Assembly: GCF_041346945.1 (NCBI RefSeq)
Contig: NZ_CP166850.1
Location: 8,726,501-8,790,500 of the forward strand
Direction: 5' to 3'
Length of the DNA: 64,000 bases
Source of the DNA: Amycolatopsis sp. cg9
GTDB taxonomy: Bacteria > Actinomycetota > Actinomycetes > Mycobacteriales > Pseudonocardiaceae
The translations under genes and the position numbers were made by a program. Each line of letters starts with the position of its first letter. Position 1 is the stretch's first letter. The notes beneath the pieces were generated by a model, which was not told the origin of the DNA, did not search any database, and saw nothing but the letters and a program-made list of their open reading frames with translations. Positions 50,797 through 59,682 of the stretch are shown here, one piece after another.

Positions 50797-51561
50797 GTGC
50801 GTTTCACCGGCAAGACCGTCCTCGTCACCGGCGCCGGCACCGGGTTCGGCGCCGAGATCGCCGTCCGGGCCGCCGCCGACGGCGCCGACGTCGCCGTGCA
50901 CTACCGCGGCTCGCGCGCCGGCGCCGAACGCACCGCGGCGCGCGTCGAAGAGCTGGGGCGCAAGGCTTTCCTCGTCCAGGCCGACATCTCCGAGCACGCG
51001 CAGGTCAAGCGGATGGCCGACGAGGTGTGGAGCCACTTCGGCCGGGTCGACGTCGCGGTCGACAACGTCGGCGACGTCGCCCGCGACCAGATGTCGTGGC
51101 GGGACCTCACCGAAGAGTCGGTCGACCACGTGCTCGCCGTCGACATCAAGGGCACCCTGCTGTGCACGCACGAGTTCGGCGCCCGGATGCTCGCCCAGGG
51201 CGGCGGCGCGATCGTGAACATCGGCTCGACCGTCGTCGCCCGCGGCAGCGCCCGCGCCCCGCAGTACGCGGCGGCGAAGGCCGGGATCATCGGCCTGACC
51301 AAGTCCTACGCCCACGCGTTCGCCCCCACCGTGCGGGTGAACGTGTTCGCCCCCGGCTTCATCGAAACCGAAGCCACGCTGGGCCGCGAGGACTGGCGCA
51401 CCGGCCGCGCCGAGAAGCTGCGGGACGCGACCCCGATGGGCCGCATCCCCAAGCCCGAAGAACTGGCCGGGGCCGCGTTGTTCCTCGCCACCGAAGACGC
51501 CGGGCACATCACCGGCGGCTTCCTGGTCGCCGACGGCGGCTACACCATGCTCGGCGCATGA
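50797..51561 (+). CDS. Short-chain dehydrogenase/reductase (second)
   Basis: The protein is 254 residues from GTG 50797, behind GAAGGAG. The cofactor loop is TGAGTGFGAE; the HYRGSRAGAER segment after strand 2 suggests NADP preference. The active site has GSTVVARG and QYAAAK, and VADGGYTM ends the fold. It is eleven bp downstream of the first SDR. The two are distinct SDR subfamilies, so they probably act on successive intermediates and are not simple duplicates. Confidence 0.93.
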   Translation: MRFTGKTVLVTGAGTGFGAEIAVRAAADGADVAVHYRGSRAGAERTAARVEELGRKAFLVQADISEHAQVKRMADEVWSHFGRVDVAVDNVGDVARDQMSWRDLTEESVDHVLAVDIKGTLLCTHEFGARMLAQGGGAIVNIGSTVVARGSARAPQYAAAKAGIIGLTKSYAHAFAPTVRVNVFAPGFIETEATLGREDWRTGRAEKLRDATPMGRIPKPEELAGAALFLATEDAGHITGGFLVADGGYTMLGA

Positions 51562-51581
51562 TCTCGCAGAGGAGGACGGAG

Positions 51582-52817
51582 ATGGCATCCAGAGTGGTCT
51601 TCACGGGCGGCCGCGTCTTCGACGGCAGCGGCTCCCCGGCGGTCCCCGCCGACGTCGTCGTCCGCGGCGACCGGATCGAGAGCGTCGGACCCCGCGCCGA
51701 ACTCGCGCCGGACGACCGGGTGGTCGACTGCCGCGGCGCCACGGTCCTGCCCGGCCTCGTCGAGTCGCACTGCCACCTGACGTTCCCCTCGGCGGTCGGG
51801 CACCTCGACCCGTCGTTCAACCCGCCGGTCGACGTCAGCTTCTTCCACCACCTGCCGAGCCCGGACGAGCACCTCGCGCTCGCCGAGCGCAACGCCCGGA
51901 TCCTCCTGGACCACGGCTTCACCAGCGCCTACTCCGCGGGGTCGCTGACGCCGGTGCCCACCGAAGTCCGGCTGCGCGATCGCATCGCCGCCGGGCTGGC
52001 CGCCGGGCCCCGGATGCGGGCGGCGTCGTTCGAGCGGGACAACAACCCGGTCAAGCTGGGCCCGGCCGCCGCGCAAACCGGGCCCGCCGCCGTCCGCGCG
52101 TTCGTGCGGGAGCAGGCCGAACTCGGCTTCGACAGCGTGAAACTGCTGATGAGCAACGACGACGTCTTCTTCGAAGGCGGCTCGATGGTCACGCAGTACA
52201 GCGCCGAAGAGGCCGACGCGGCGGGCGAGCAGGCGCGCGAATCCGGGGTGTGGCTCAACTGCCACGCCCAGTCGCCCGAGTCGATCAAGCTGGCCGTCCG
52301 GGCCGGGTTCCGCTCGATCTACCACTGCTCCTACGCCGACGAGGAGGCGATCGACCTGCTGACGGAGCACAAGGACTCGATCTTCCTCTCCCCCGCCGTC
52401 GGGATCATGTGGGCCAACGTCCACGAAGGAGCCGAGTTCGGCATCGACGCGGAAAAGACCGGCTCGGTCAAGTCCCTCGAGGCGATGGAACGGCTCTACC
52501 CGGAGCTGCGCAAGCGCGGCCTGCGGGTGCTGCCCGGCGGGGACTACGGCTTCCCGAACAACCCCATCGGGCGCAACGCCCGCGACCTCGAGCTGTTCGT
52601 CCGGCTCTTCGGCTACTCCCCCGCCGAAGCGTTGCGGGCCACCACGTTCCACGGCGGGCAGGTGATGGACCTGCCCGTCGGGCTGCTCACCGAGGGCTAC
52701 TTCGCCGACGTCCTCGTCGTCCGCGGCGACCCGACGTCGGACGTCGCGCTGCTGCAGGACCCGGCCAACCTCGAGGTGATCATGCAGGGCGGCCGCTTCC
52801 ACAAAGCGGCCGCGTGA
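51582..52817 (+). CDS. Amidohydrolase (metal-dependent hydrolase)
   Basis: The protein is 411 residues. ATG 51582 is preferred over ATG 51558, which overlaps the previous stop, because AGGAGG lies six bases before it. Metal-site motifs of the amidohydrolase superfamily are present: ESHCHLTF (HxH), the SVKLLMS Lys, LNCHAQS and IYHCSYAD His residues, and PGGDYG Asp. The N- and C-terminal beta-sandwich parts typical of imidazolonepropionase/prolidase-type members surround the barrel. It probably opens an amide, imide or lactone ring in the operon's pathway; the substrate is unknown. Confidence 0.92.
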   Translation: MASRVVFTGGRVFDGSGSPAVPADVVVRGDRIESVGPRAELAPDDRVVDCRGATVLPGLVESHCHLTFPSAVGHLDPSFNPPVDVSFFHHLPSPDEHLALAERNARILLDHGFTSAYSAGSLTPVPTEVRLRDRIAAGLAAGPRMRAASFERDNNPVKLGPAAAQTGPAAVRAFVREQAELGFDSVKLLMSNDDVFFEGGSMVTQYSAEEADAAGEQARESGVWLNCHAQSPESIKLAVRAGFRSIYHCSYADEEAIDLLTEHKDSIFLSPAVGIMWANVHEGAEFGIDAEKTGSVKSLEAMERLYPELRKRGLRVLPGGDYGFPNNPIGRNARDLELFVRLFGYSPAEALRATTFHGGQVMDLPVGLLTEGYFADVLVVRGDPTSDVALLQDPANLEVIMQGGRFHKAAA

Positions 52818-53530
52818 TCTACCGCGAGGTGCCGGGCTTCCGGCCGCTGGAGCTGGACCTGACCGAGCCCGCCGAGCCCGCCGAGCCCGCCGCGACGATC
52901 GTGTACCTGCACGGCGGCGGCTGGCGGCGCGGCTCCCGGCGCACGCCGCTCCCCGGCTTCGAGCACCTGACCGACGAGCTGGTGGCGCAGGGGTTCCGGG
53001 TCGCCGCGGCCGACTACCGGCTCAGCGGGGAGGCGACCTTCCCGGCCCCGCTGGACGACGTCCGGGCGGCCGTCGAGTTCGTGCGGGACGAGCGCCCGCT
53101 GTTCGTCTGGGGCGAGTCGGCGGGCGCCCACCTGGGTTTGCTGGCCGCGCTCGACGGGTCCGAAGTGGACGGTGTGGTCGCCTGGTTCCCGCCGACCGAC
53201 CTGCTCGGCCTGGCCGGCGACGTCTCCCGCGAAGCGCTCCTGCTGGGCGCGCACCCCGCGTCGGTACCGGATCTCGCCCGGGAGGCGAGCCCGCTGTCGC
53301 ACGCCCACGCCGGAGCGCCGCCGATCCTGCTGATGCACGGCGAGGACGACGACCTCGTGCCCGCCACGCAGAGCGTCCGGCTGGCGGAGGCGTTGCGGGC
53401 GGTCGGCGCGCCGGTCGAACTCCACCTGGTGCCCGGCGCCCGCCACCGCTGGACGGGCGCCGATCCCGCGGCCGTGGTGGCCACCTCCGTCGAGTTCCTG
53501 CGGGCGGCAGTGCGCGCCCAGCTCCCGTGA
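52814..53530 (+). CDS. Alpha/beta hydrolase (esterase/lipase, HSL-like)
   Basis: The protein is 238 residues from GTG 52814, overlapping the amidohydrolase stop (GTGA). The oxyanion motif HGGGW, the nucleophile GESAGAH, the acid GEDDDLVP and the His in GARHRW make a complete HSL-type catalytic set. A short EPAEPAEPA repeat lies near residue 20. It closes the operon and would hydrolyse an ester intermediate or activated acyl group. No export signal is present, so it acts in the cytoplasm. Confidence 0.92.
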   Translation: MIYREVPGFRPLELDLTEPAEPAEPAATIVYLHGGGWRRGSRRTPLPGFEHLTDELVAQGFRVAAADYRLSGEATFPAPLDDVRAAVEFVRDERPLFVWGESAGAHLGLLAALDGSEVDGVVAWFPPTDLLGLAGDVSREALLLGAHPASVPDLAREASPLSHAHAGAPPILLMHGEDDDLVPATQSVRLAEALRAVGAPVELHLVPGARHRWTGADPAAVVATSVEFLRAAVRAQLP

Positions 53531-53576
53531 GATCCCGCGCGCCGCTGTTCGCACGGCCAGCCCGACGTGCCCGGTC

Positions 53577-53594
53577 GATGACCGGCCGGTCATC
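53577..53594. other. Perfect 18-bp palindrome between convergent genes
   Basis: GATGACCGGCCGGTCATC is fully self-complementary and overlaps the LysR stop codon. As a hairpin it has at most a 7-bp stem and no loop to spare, so it is a weak terminator candidate or a protein-binding site. Confidence 0.35.
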
Positions 53595-54480
53595 CTTCGA
53601 GCTCGCCCAGCCGGCGCCGGACCGTCTCGATGACCGCACGCACCGCCGGTGCGGACTTGCGCCCGGCCCGGGTCACCGCCACCAGCTCCCGCTTCAGCGC
53701 GGGCTCGAAACCCACCGCGGTGAGGGCACCCGCCGCCAGATCGTCCCGGACGAACGCGGACGGCAGGACCGACCGGTACTCCCCCCGCACCACCAGATCC
53801 CTGACCCGGTGGATGGAATCGGTGCGCGAACCGATGCCGTCCGGCACCCGCCCGGGGTCGACGCTCGCGCGCAGGAGATCGCGGAAGCCGGGCGTCACCA
53901 CCAGCCGCAGGGACGGGAGCAGGTCCGGCGTGACGCGCGGCCCGACGTCGGAGAGCGTCCCCGGCTTCGCGACCAGCAGCAGCTCGTCGAACCCCACCGT
54001 GGTGACGGCCAGGCCCGGATACCCGCAGCCCGGCCGTCGGGTGAAGATCCCGAGGTCCAGCCGGCCTTCGGCGACCCGTTCCGCCAGGAACTCCGGCAAG
54101 GCCTCGACGATCTCGAGGCGGACCCGCGGGTGGTCCCCGGCGAACCGTTCCTCCAGGTGGCCGGCCAGCCCGGCGACGAGCGACGGCGACACGCCGAGCC
54201 GCACCGCGCCGGTCAGCGACGCGGCCGCCTCCCGCACCGCGGACCGGATGTCGTCCAGCGAGCCGAGGAAAGCGGGGGCCAGTTCCGCGAGCCGAGCGCC
54301 CGCGGCCGTGGGCCGGACCCCGCCGGGCAGCCGGACCAGCAGCTCGGCCCCCAGCTCGCGCTCGAGCGCCTGGACCTGCTTGCTGAGCGCCGGCTGGCCG
54401 ATGTGCAGCTTGCGGGCCGCACGGCTGAAACTCCCCTCGCGGACGATCACCGCGAAGTACTCGATCTGCCTGATCTCCAT
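53590..54480 (-). CDS. LysR-family transcription regulator
   Basis: The protein is 296 residues from ATG 54480. The N-terminal winged helix reads MEIRQIEYFAVIVREGSFSR, then LHIGQPALSKQVQALERELG, which is the LysR signature. The effector-binding domain follows (VRLGVSPSLVAGLAGHL and so on). It converges on the catabolic operon and is a candidate regulator for it. Upstream, 54521-54545 contains two small inverted repeats (AACAG..CTGTT and TCCACAGTGGA) that could be its operator. Between 54481 and 54600 there is no other gene. Confidence 0.92.
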   Translation of the reverse strand: MEIRQIEYFAVIVREGSFSRAARKLHIGQPALSKQVQALERELGAELLVRLPGGVRPTAAGARLAELAPAFLGSLDDIRSAVREAAASLTGAVRLGVSPSLVAGLAGHLEERFAGDHPRVRLEIVEALPEFLAERVAEGRLDLGIFTRRPGCGYPGLAVTTVGFDELLLVAKPGTLSDVGPRVTPDLLPSLRLVVTPGFRDLLRASVDPGRVPDGIGSRTDSIHRVRDLVVRGEYRSVLPSAFVRDDLAAGALTAVGFEPALKRELVAVTRAGRKSAPAVRAVIETVRRRLGELEG

Positions 54481-54600
54481 GGCGCCGCCCGCTTCCGGCC
54501 CGTGGGCACTGCCGCCACCGTAACAGAGCTGTTCCACAGTGGACTGCCCCGACACCACCGCGCCACGCCGCGCACCTCACGGCCCGGCGGGCGCGGGTTC

Positions 54601-54928
54601 CCGGCGCTCGATCAGCCCCACTTCCCACCGCTCGCACCGGACGCGAAATAGTGCCCCTGCGCCAATTCCTCAAGCACGCCCGCCTCGCACGGCGCCCAAC
54701 CCGTGAGCCCCGGGTGCGCGGCCGACGCCGGGCCGGGACACCGCGACCCGGCGCCCGCGGTCTCCCGGCGCTCGATCAGCCCCACTTCCCACCGCTCGCA
54801 CCGGACGCGAAATAGTGCCCCTGCGCCAATTCCTCAAGCACGCCCGCCTCGCACGGCGCCCAACCCGTGAGCCCCGGGTGCGCGGCCGACGCCGGGCCGG
54901 GACACCGCGACCCGGCGCCCGCGGTCTC
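54601..54928. repeat. Two exact 164-bp tandem repeats carrying spare 3' ends of the epimerase gene
   Basis: Units at 54601-54764 and 54765-54928 are identical, and a third copy of the first 64 bp (54929-54992) is the 3' end of the epimerase gene itself. On the reverse strand each unit encodes an alternative C-terminus, GPASAAHPGLTGW then LEELAQGHYFASG, ending in the same GGKWG and TGA as the live gene. The remaining ~100 bp differ from the gene, as if from a diverged paralog. Weak similarity continues left to about 54580. Confidence 0.92.
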
Positions 54929-54939
54929 CCGGCGCTCGA

Positions 54940-55869
54940 TCAGCCCCACTTCCCACCGCTCGCACCGGACGCGAAATAGTGCCCCTGCGCCAGGTCCTCA
55001 AGCAGACCCAGCTCCCGCGGTTCCCAGCCCGTGACCTCCTGGGTGAGCGCGGCCGAAGCCGGGCCGTCGATGCGGAGGAAGAGGCCGAGGAACCCGAAGT
55101 GCTCGTCCACCCGCTCAGGCGGGATCGAGCGCACCGGGACACCCAAGCGGCGTCCGATGGTTCCGGCGATCTCGCGCACCGGGATGCCCTCGTCGGCGAC
55201 GGCGTGCAGCACCGACCCCGCCGGTGCCACTTCGATCGCCAGCCGTAGCAGGCGGGCGGCGTCGCGGCGGTGCACGGCGGGCCAGCGGGCCGTCCCGTCG
55301 CCGGGGAAGCCGGAAACGCCGTGCTCGCGGGCGAGGTCCACGAGGGTGGCCAGGAAGCCGGCGTCGCCTTCGCCGTGGACGGTCGGGGACAGCCGCACGA
55401 CCGACGGCCGCAGGCCGCGGCCGGCCAGGGCGAGGGCGGCGTCGCTCGGTGGACGGCGGGCTTCGCCCACGCCGCCGGGGGTGGCCCCGTCCCGCTCGGT
55501 GGTGGGGCGGCCGCCCGGGCCGTGCCCGAGCATGCCCGCGGCGACGGCGATCGCCCCGCCGGGCGGCAGGCCCGCGCCCATGGCTTCGATCGCCGCGACG
55601 TCGGACGCGACCGCGTCGGCGAACCCGCCGTCGAACGCGATGTCGTGCCGGAAGGCCAGGTGCACGACGGCATCGGCTTTCGCGGCCGCCTCGCGCAGCA
55701 CGCCGAGGTCTTCGACCGAGCCGGGGACGACCGCGGCACCCCGCGCCTCGACGACGGCGGCCGCGGCGGCCGATCGGGCGAGCCCGGTGACCTCGTGCCC
55801 GGCTTCGACCAGCTCGGGGACGATCGCGGACCCGATCCAGCCCGACGCGCCCGTGACGAACACGCGCAC
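54940..55869 (-). CDS. NAD(P)-dependent epimerase/dehydratase-like SDR
   Basis: The protein is 309 residues from GTG 55869, behind GGAGG. The Rossmann motif is TGASGWIGS (~6-14). A substrate domain follows with VVRLSPTVHGEGD and PAVHRRDAARLLRLAIE. The usual catalytic YxxxK is not evident near the expected place (ARRPPSDAALALAG), so this belongs to the atypical SDR group, perhaps a reductase or a regulator of the NmrA kind. Its 3' end is the origin-like member of the 164-bp tandem repeat array that follows it. Region 55870-56031 between it and the GntR gene contains no gene. Confidence 0.88.
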   Translation of the reverse strand: MRVFVTGASGWIGSAIVPELVEAGHEVTGLARSAAAAAVVEARGAAVVPGSVEDLGVLREAAAKADAVVHLAFRHDIAFDGGFADAVASDVAAIEAMGAGLPPGGAIAVAAGMLGHGPGGRPTTERDGATPGGVGEARRPPSDAALALAGRGLRPSVVRLSPTVHGEGDAGFLATLVDLAREHGVSGFPGDGTARWPAVHRRDAARLLRLAIEVAPAGSVLHAVADEGIPVREIAGTIGRRLGVPVRSIPPERVDEHFGFLGLFLRIDGPASAALTQEVTGWEPRELGLLEDLAQGHYFASGASGGKWG

Positions 55870-56031
55870 AACAGCACCTCCAGCGGGGGAAAAGTCGGCT
55901 TCCGCCCGGGACCGGTATCGGTTTCCCGGCTCGCGGAATTCGCTTTCGACGCTAACAGGAATCGCGACCGCGGCCCCACTGCGAATGGGCATGCGCGGCA
56001 TTCTTGCCCGGAATACCCCCGCCGCCCGGAA

Positions 56032-56673
56032 TCAGCCGCCGAGGGCGGCCGCGGTCAGCGTGAGGTGGCGGGCGAGCAGCTCGGCCGCGGTGTCGGCGTC
56101 TCGGTCGAGGACCGCTTCTTCCAGACGGCGGTGCTCGCCGACGGCGTCCCGCTCGGGGGCGCGGCGCGCCGACCAGCGGCGGGCCAGCTCGCTCGCGGCC
56201 CACATCCGGTCGAAGGTCTCGAGCAGGGCCGCGTTGCCGCACCCCTCCAGCAGGGTGCGGTGGAAGATCCGGTGGGCTTCGGACCAGGCGCTGCTGTAGT
56301 GCTCGCCTTCGCCCGGCGCATACGGCTCGGTGCGGGCCAGCCGGTGGTGCGCGGCCCGCACGCGCGCCTCCCAGTCCACGTCGCCGCGCTCGACGGACAG
56401 GCGCAGCACGACCGGCTCGACGGTCCGCCGCGCTTCGGTGATCTCTTGCCAGCGCCGGTCGGAGAACGCCGGGACGGCGAAGCCGCGGTTCGGCAGCCGG
56501 TCGGCCAGGCCGTCCCCGACCACCCGCACGAGCGCCTCGCGCACGACGGCCAGGCTCACCCCCTGGTCCCGGGCGAGGTCCTGGGGCTTGAGCGCCTCAC
56601 CGGGGGCGTAGTCCCCGCGCATGATCGCGTCCCGCAGGTGTGCGTAGACCTGCTCCGACAGCATCTGACCCAT
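56032..56673 (-). CDS. GntR-family regulator, FCD subfamily
   Basis: The protein is 213 residues from ATG 56673; an ATG at 56664 is also in frame. The winged helix reads QVYAHLRDAIMRGDYAPGE, then VSLAVVREALVRVVGDGLA. The FCD effector domain has helical metal-ligand positions (HRIFHRTLL, GEHRRLEEAVLDRDAD, ARHLTL). It is divergent from the PEBP gene across an AT-rich operator region, the most AT-rich stretch of the window, and probably represses both genes, relieved by a small acid ligand. Confidence 0.92.
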   Translation of the reverse strand: MGQMLSEQVYAHLRDAIMRGDYAPGEALKPQDLARDQGVSLAVVREALVRVVGDGLADRLPNRGFAVPAFSDRRWQEITEARRTVEPVVLRLSVERGDVDWEARVRAAHHRLARTEPYAPGEGEHYSSAWSEAHRIFHRTLLEGCGNAALLETFDRMWAASELARRWSARRAPERDAVGEHRRLEEAVLDRDADTAAELLARHLTLTAAALGG

Positions 56674-56699
56674 GACCCGAAGTATAGATGTTACCGTCA

Positions 56700-56728
56700 A
56701 TAATCGATTATCTGTACTATCATCGATG
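56700..56728. promoter_or_regulatory. AT-rich palindromes in the gntR-PEBP intergenic region
   Basis: ATAATCGATTAT (56700-56711) is a perfect 12-bp palindrome and CATCGATG (56721-56728) an 8-bp one, 21 bp apart centre to centre. They lie between the divergent starts and are good candidates for GntR binding. Confidence 0.5.
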
Positions 56729-56753
56729 AGACGACCTCCCGGAAGGACCACCG

Positions 56754-57287
56754 ATGACCGTCAACGACCCGTTCGCCCGCCTCCCCGAAGCCGCTGCCTT
56801 CGCCGTCACCAGCACCACGGTCGCCGACGGCGCGACCTGGCCTCGCGCGCAGTTCTCCTCGGGGGTCCCGGGCGGCGAAGACCGCTCCCCGCAGCTGTCC
56901 TGGAGCGGCGCGCCGGAAGGCACCAAGAGCTACGCCGTCACCGTCTACGACCCCGACGCCCCCACCGGCTCCGGGTTCTGGCACTGGGCGGTCGCCGACA
57001 TCCCGGCCACCGTCGCGGAACTGCCCGAGGGCGCCGGCGACGACACCGGCTCGGGCCTGCCGGAGGGCGCGTTCCAGCTGCCCAACGACGCCCGCGCGAC
57101 CCGCTTCCTGGGCGCCGCGCCGCCCGCCGGGCACGGACCGCACCGCTACTTCGTCGTGGTGCACGCCCTCGACGTCGGCTCCATCGGCGTCCCGGCGGAC
57201 TCCACGCCGGCCGTTCTCGGCTTCACCATGGCGGGCCACATCCTCGGTCGTGCGGTGTTGACCGCAACCGCCGAAACGGCCGCCTGA
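56754..57287 (+). CDS. PEBP (YbhB/YbcL-type) family protein
   Basis: The protein is 177 residues from ATG 56754, behind GGAAGGA. The ligand-binding signature VTVYDPDAPTGSGFWHW and the later PHRYFVVVHALD are characteristic of the phosphatidylethanolamine-binding protein fold in its bacterial YbhB/YbcL form. There is no signal peptide, so it is cytoplasmic. Its role in bacteria is poorly defined. It is divergent from the GntR gene, which is the likely regulator. Confidence 0.95.
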   Translation: MTVNDPFARLPEAAAFAVTSTTVADGATWPRAQFSSGVPGGEDRSPQLSWSGAPEGTKSYAVTVYDPDAPTGSGFWHWAVADIPATVAELPEGAGDDTGSGLPEGAFQLPNDARATRFLGAAPPAGHGPHRYFVVVHALDVGSIGVPADSTPAVLGFTMAGHILGRAVLTATAETAA

Positions 57288-57366
57288 AATTTCCCCGGTC
57301 CCGATACGCTGGCGGTGACACCGCTCGTCAGGACGGCGGAGTGTGCGGTAACGGAGAAAGGGAGCC

Positions 57367-57780
57367 ATGCCCGATTTTGACGAGATCAACGCCAAAGTCA
57401 TCGACGAGTACCGCGCCAACGGCGGTGAACTCAGCGGCGGGTTCGCCGGTGAGACCCTCATCCTGGTGCACCACTTCGGTGCCCGGTCGGGCGTCGAGCG
57501 CGTCTCCCCGCTGGCATGCTACGCCGAGGGCGAGCGCCTGTTCGTCTTCGCCAGCAAGGCCGGCCTGCCGGAGAACCCGGGGTGGTACTACAACCTGATG
57601 GCCCACCCCGACGTGACCGTCGAGTTCGGCGACGAGACGTTCCCCGTGCGGGCGACGGAGATCACCGGACCCGAGCGGGACGAGATCTACGCCAAGAACG
57701 TCGAGCAGCGCCCCCAGTTCGGCGAATACCAGGCCAACGTCTCCCGGCTCATCCCGGTCGTGGAGCTGGTGCGCCGCTGA
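57367..57780 (+). CDS. Deazaflavin (F420)-dependent nitroreductase-family protein
   Basis: The protein is 137 residues from ATG 57367, behind GAGAAAGGGAG. The split-barrel DDN fold is recognised from LILVHHFGARSGVERVSPL, then FASKAGLPENPGWYYNLMAHPDVTVE written here only in part (PGWYYNLMAHPDV). The family uses reduced coenzyme F420, a cofactor of actinobacteria, to reduce nitro compounds or quinones. The gene stands alone, with 79 bp to the PEBP gene, and is followed by a strong terminator. Confidence 0.93.
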   Translation: MPDFDEINAKVIDEYRANGGELSGGFAGETLILVHHFGARSGVERVSPLACYAEGERLFVFASKAGLPENPGWYYNLMAHPDVTVEFGDETFPVRATEITGPERDEIYAKNVEQRPQFGEYQANVSRLIPVVELVRR

Positions 57781-57792
57781 CCCGGCGCCCTT

Positions 57793-57826
57793 CGCCGCCC
57801 GGCGGTTTCACACCCGCCGGGCGGCG
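57793..57826. terminator. Hairpin terminator between convergent genes
   Basis: A perfect 13-bp stem (CGCCGCCCGGCGG at 57793-57805 with 57814-57826) and an 8-base loop separate the deazaflavin oxidoreductase and carboxypeptidase genes. Confidence 0.82.
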
Positions 57827-57834
57827 GAGCGGCG

Positions 57835-58581
57835 TCAGATCCCGCAGGACGACGCCGACCAGAACCGGCTCGGCCGGTGCGCCACGTGCGTGTGGTCGCT
57901 GTGCCCGGGGTATCCCGGCCCGAGGATCTCGCTGAAGCCGTGGTTCCGGGCCTGCTTCGCCAGTCCGCAGAAGCCCTGCGCCCCGGCCCCGAGGTCGACC
58001 GCGTCGCCGTAGAGGTGCCGGCTGGCGGCCGCCCCGCCGACCGCGTTGTTGCAGGCGACGCTGCGGAAACCGCCGTTGACCACGATCGGGCGGTCCCCCA
58101 TGGCGTGCCGCATCGCCTGCAGCTTCCACATCGAAACCAGCGCGTTGGCCTTCGCGGTCGCGGCGGGGACGTTGCCGCCCGACCAGTCCGAGTTGCACCG
58201 GTTCAGCTCGGCGTAGCTGAAGTTGACCGGGGTGCAGTCGTCGTCCTGCAGCTGGTAGATCTTCGCGAACGTCGCGGGCCCGGCGATGCCGTCCGCGCCG
58301 AGCCCGTACGCCTGCTGGAACCGGGTGACCGCGGCTTTCGTCCCCGGCCCGAACTGGCCGTCGAGGGCCAGGACCCCGCCGTAACCGGGATAACCGGCGA
58401 CGCGGATCTGCAGCTGCCGGACGTCCTCACCGGACGCGCCTTGCGACAGCGTGCGCCCCCAGCTGTAGCAGGCGTCGGCGGCGACCATCACCGGCCCGGG
58501 GTCGGCGGCCACGGGGGCGGCCGCCGCGGTACCGCACGCGGCCATCAGCGCGAACAGGGACAGCACAAGACGGATGCGCAT
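57835..58581 (-). CDS. Secreted zinc D-Ala-D-Ala carboxypeptidase with peptidoglycan-binding domain
   Basis: The protein is 248 residues. A signal peptide spans ~1-26 (LVLSLFALMAACGTAAAAPV). A PG-binding-1 domain follows (DVRQLQIRVAGYPGYGG, then DGQFGPGTKAAVTRFQ). The C-terminal half is an M15 peptidase with zinc ligands in SRHLYGDAVDLG and DHTHVAH, matching the Streptomyces albus G DD-peptidase type. Several Cys residues probably form disulfides outside the cell. It trims the D-Ala-D-Ala end of peptidoglycan stem peptides. It is monocistronic. Confidence 0.94.
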   Translation of the reverse strand: MRIRLVLSLFALMAACGTAAAAPVAADPGPVMVAADACYSWGRTLSQGASGEDVRQLQIRVAGYPGYGGVLALDGQFGPGTKAAVTRFQQAYGLGADGIAGPATFAKIYQLQDDDCTPVNFSYAELNRCNSDWSGGNVPAATAKANALVSMWKLQAMRHAMGDRPIVVNGGFRSVACNNAVGGAAASRHLYGDAVDLGAGAQGFCGLAKQARNHGFSEILGPGYPGHSDHTHVAHRPSRFWSASSCGI

Positions 58582-58708
58582 GACAGGAACACCTTTCGGG
58601 CGAGGGAGGTGAGACCCGCGAACCCGCGGATCGTCCGCGATTCACTGCCTCGCACGCTAATGCGGTGGTGAGCACCACGCTGTGGGGTGTTCGCACCACA
58701 AGGCCACG

Positions 58709-59599
58709 TCAGCGCGCCAGCAACCCCAGCACCAGCGCCAGCGGCGGCCACACTTCCCGCCCGCGCCGGGTGCAGGCGAACGCCCGCTGCCGCACGTCCG
58801 GTCCGGCCAGTGGCAGCAACGCGACCCCGGCCCGCACCGCGCGTCCCGCCGGCAGCAGGCCCACCGCCGGCGCCGGGCCCGTCGCGATCAGGTCCTCCAC
58901 CAGCTCCAGGCTGTCCGCGCGGTGCGTCACGCGCGGAGTGAACCGCGCCGTCGACGCCAGCCGGCGGACCACGTCCTCGTCGGCGGTGTTGCGGGAGTTG
59001 ACGATCCAGCCGTGGTCGCGGAACGCCTCGAACACCGCCACCGTGCCGCCGGCGCCGGCACGGGCCGCGTCGGCCGCCGGCACCGCGAGGCCCCAGTGCG
59101 CGGTCCACAGTGGACTTACCGTGATCGCCGGGTCGACGCTCGCCGGAGCGAGGTCGTAGTCGTAGGTGAGGGCGAGGTCGATGTCGTCGGCCAGCAGCGC
59201 CGCGAAGGCCTCCTGCGGTTCGTACTCGCTGATCCGCAGCTCGACCCGCGGGTGGTGCTCGGCGAGCGCGGTCGCCGCCGGCAGCACGGATCGCCGCACG
59301 GCCGTGGCGAACCCGGCCACGCGCACGGTGCCTGCCGGTTCGGCGCCGGGGTCCAGAGCGGCGCGCGCGGCCTCCACCGCGGCCAGGATCGTCACGGCGT
59401 GCTCGGCCAGGCGCCGTCCCGCGGGGGTGAGCCGCACGCGGCGGCCGTCCGGTTCGAGCAGGGGCGCGCCGGTCTCCTTCGCCAAGGTCGCGATCTGCTG
59501 CGAGACCGTGGACGTCGTGGTGCCGAGGACGTCCGCCACGGCGCGCATCGAGCCGTGGCGGGACAGTTCGAGGAGGAACTGCAGCCTGCGGGTGTCCAT
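58709..59599 (-). CDS. LysR-family transcription regulator
   Basis: The protein is 296 residues from ATG 59599. The DNA-binding domain reads [20 protein letters not shown], then [20 protein letters not shown]. The effector domain follows with [20 protein letters not shown] and later [11 protein letters not shown]. It is divergent from an EamA transporter gene, a common pair in which the LysR protein controls the exporter. The 59600-59682 gap has TCCACG/CGTGGA-type inverted arms that could be its operator. Confidence 0.93.
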   Translation of the reverse strand: MDTRRLQFLLELSRHGSMRAVADVLGTTTSTVSQQIATLAKETGAPLLEPDGRRVRLTPAGRRLAEHAVTILAAVEAARAALDPGAEPAGTVRVAGFATAVRRSVLPAATALAEHHPRVELRISEYEPQEAFAALLADDIDLALTYDYDLAPASVDPAITVSPLWTAHWGLAVPAADAARAGAGGTVAVFEAFRDHGWIVNSRNTADEDVVRRLASTARFTPRVTHRADSLELVEDLIATGPAPAVGLLPAGRAVRAGVALLPLAGPDVRQRAFACTRRGREVWPPLALVLGLLAR

Positions 59600-59682
59600 C
59601 CCGCGATTGTCCACGATTCGTGAACGGTACTTCCACGATCGGCACGTGGACACGAACGGTGTGGGTGCGTTTTGCTCGGTAC

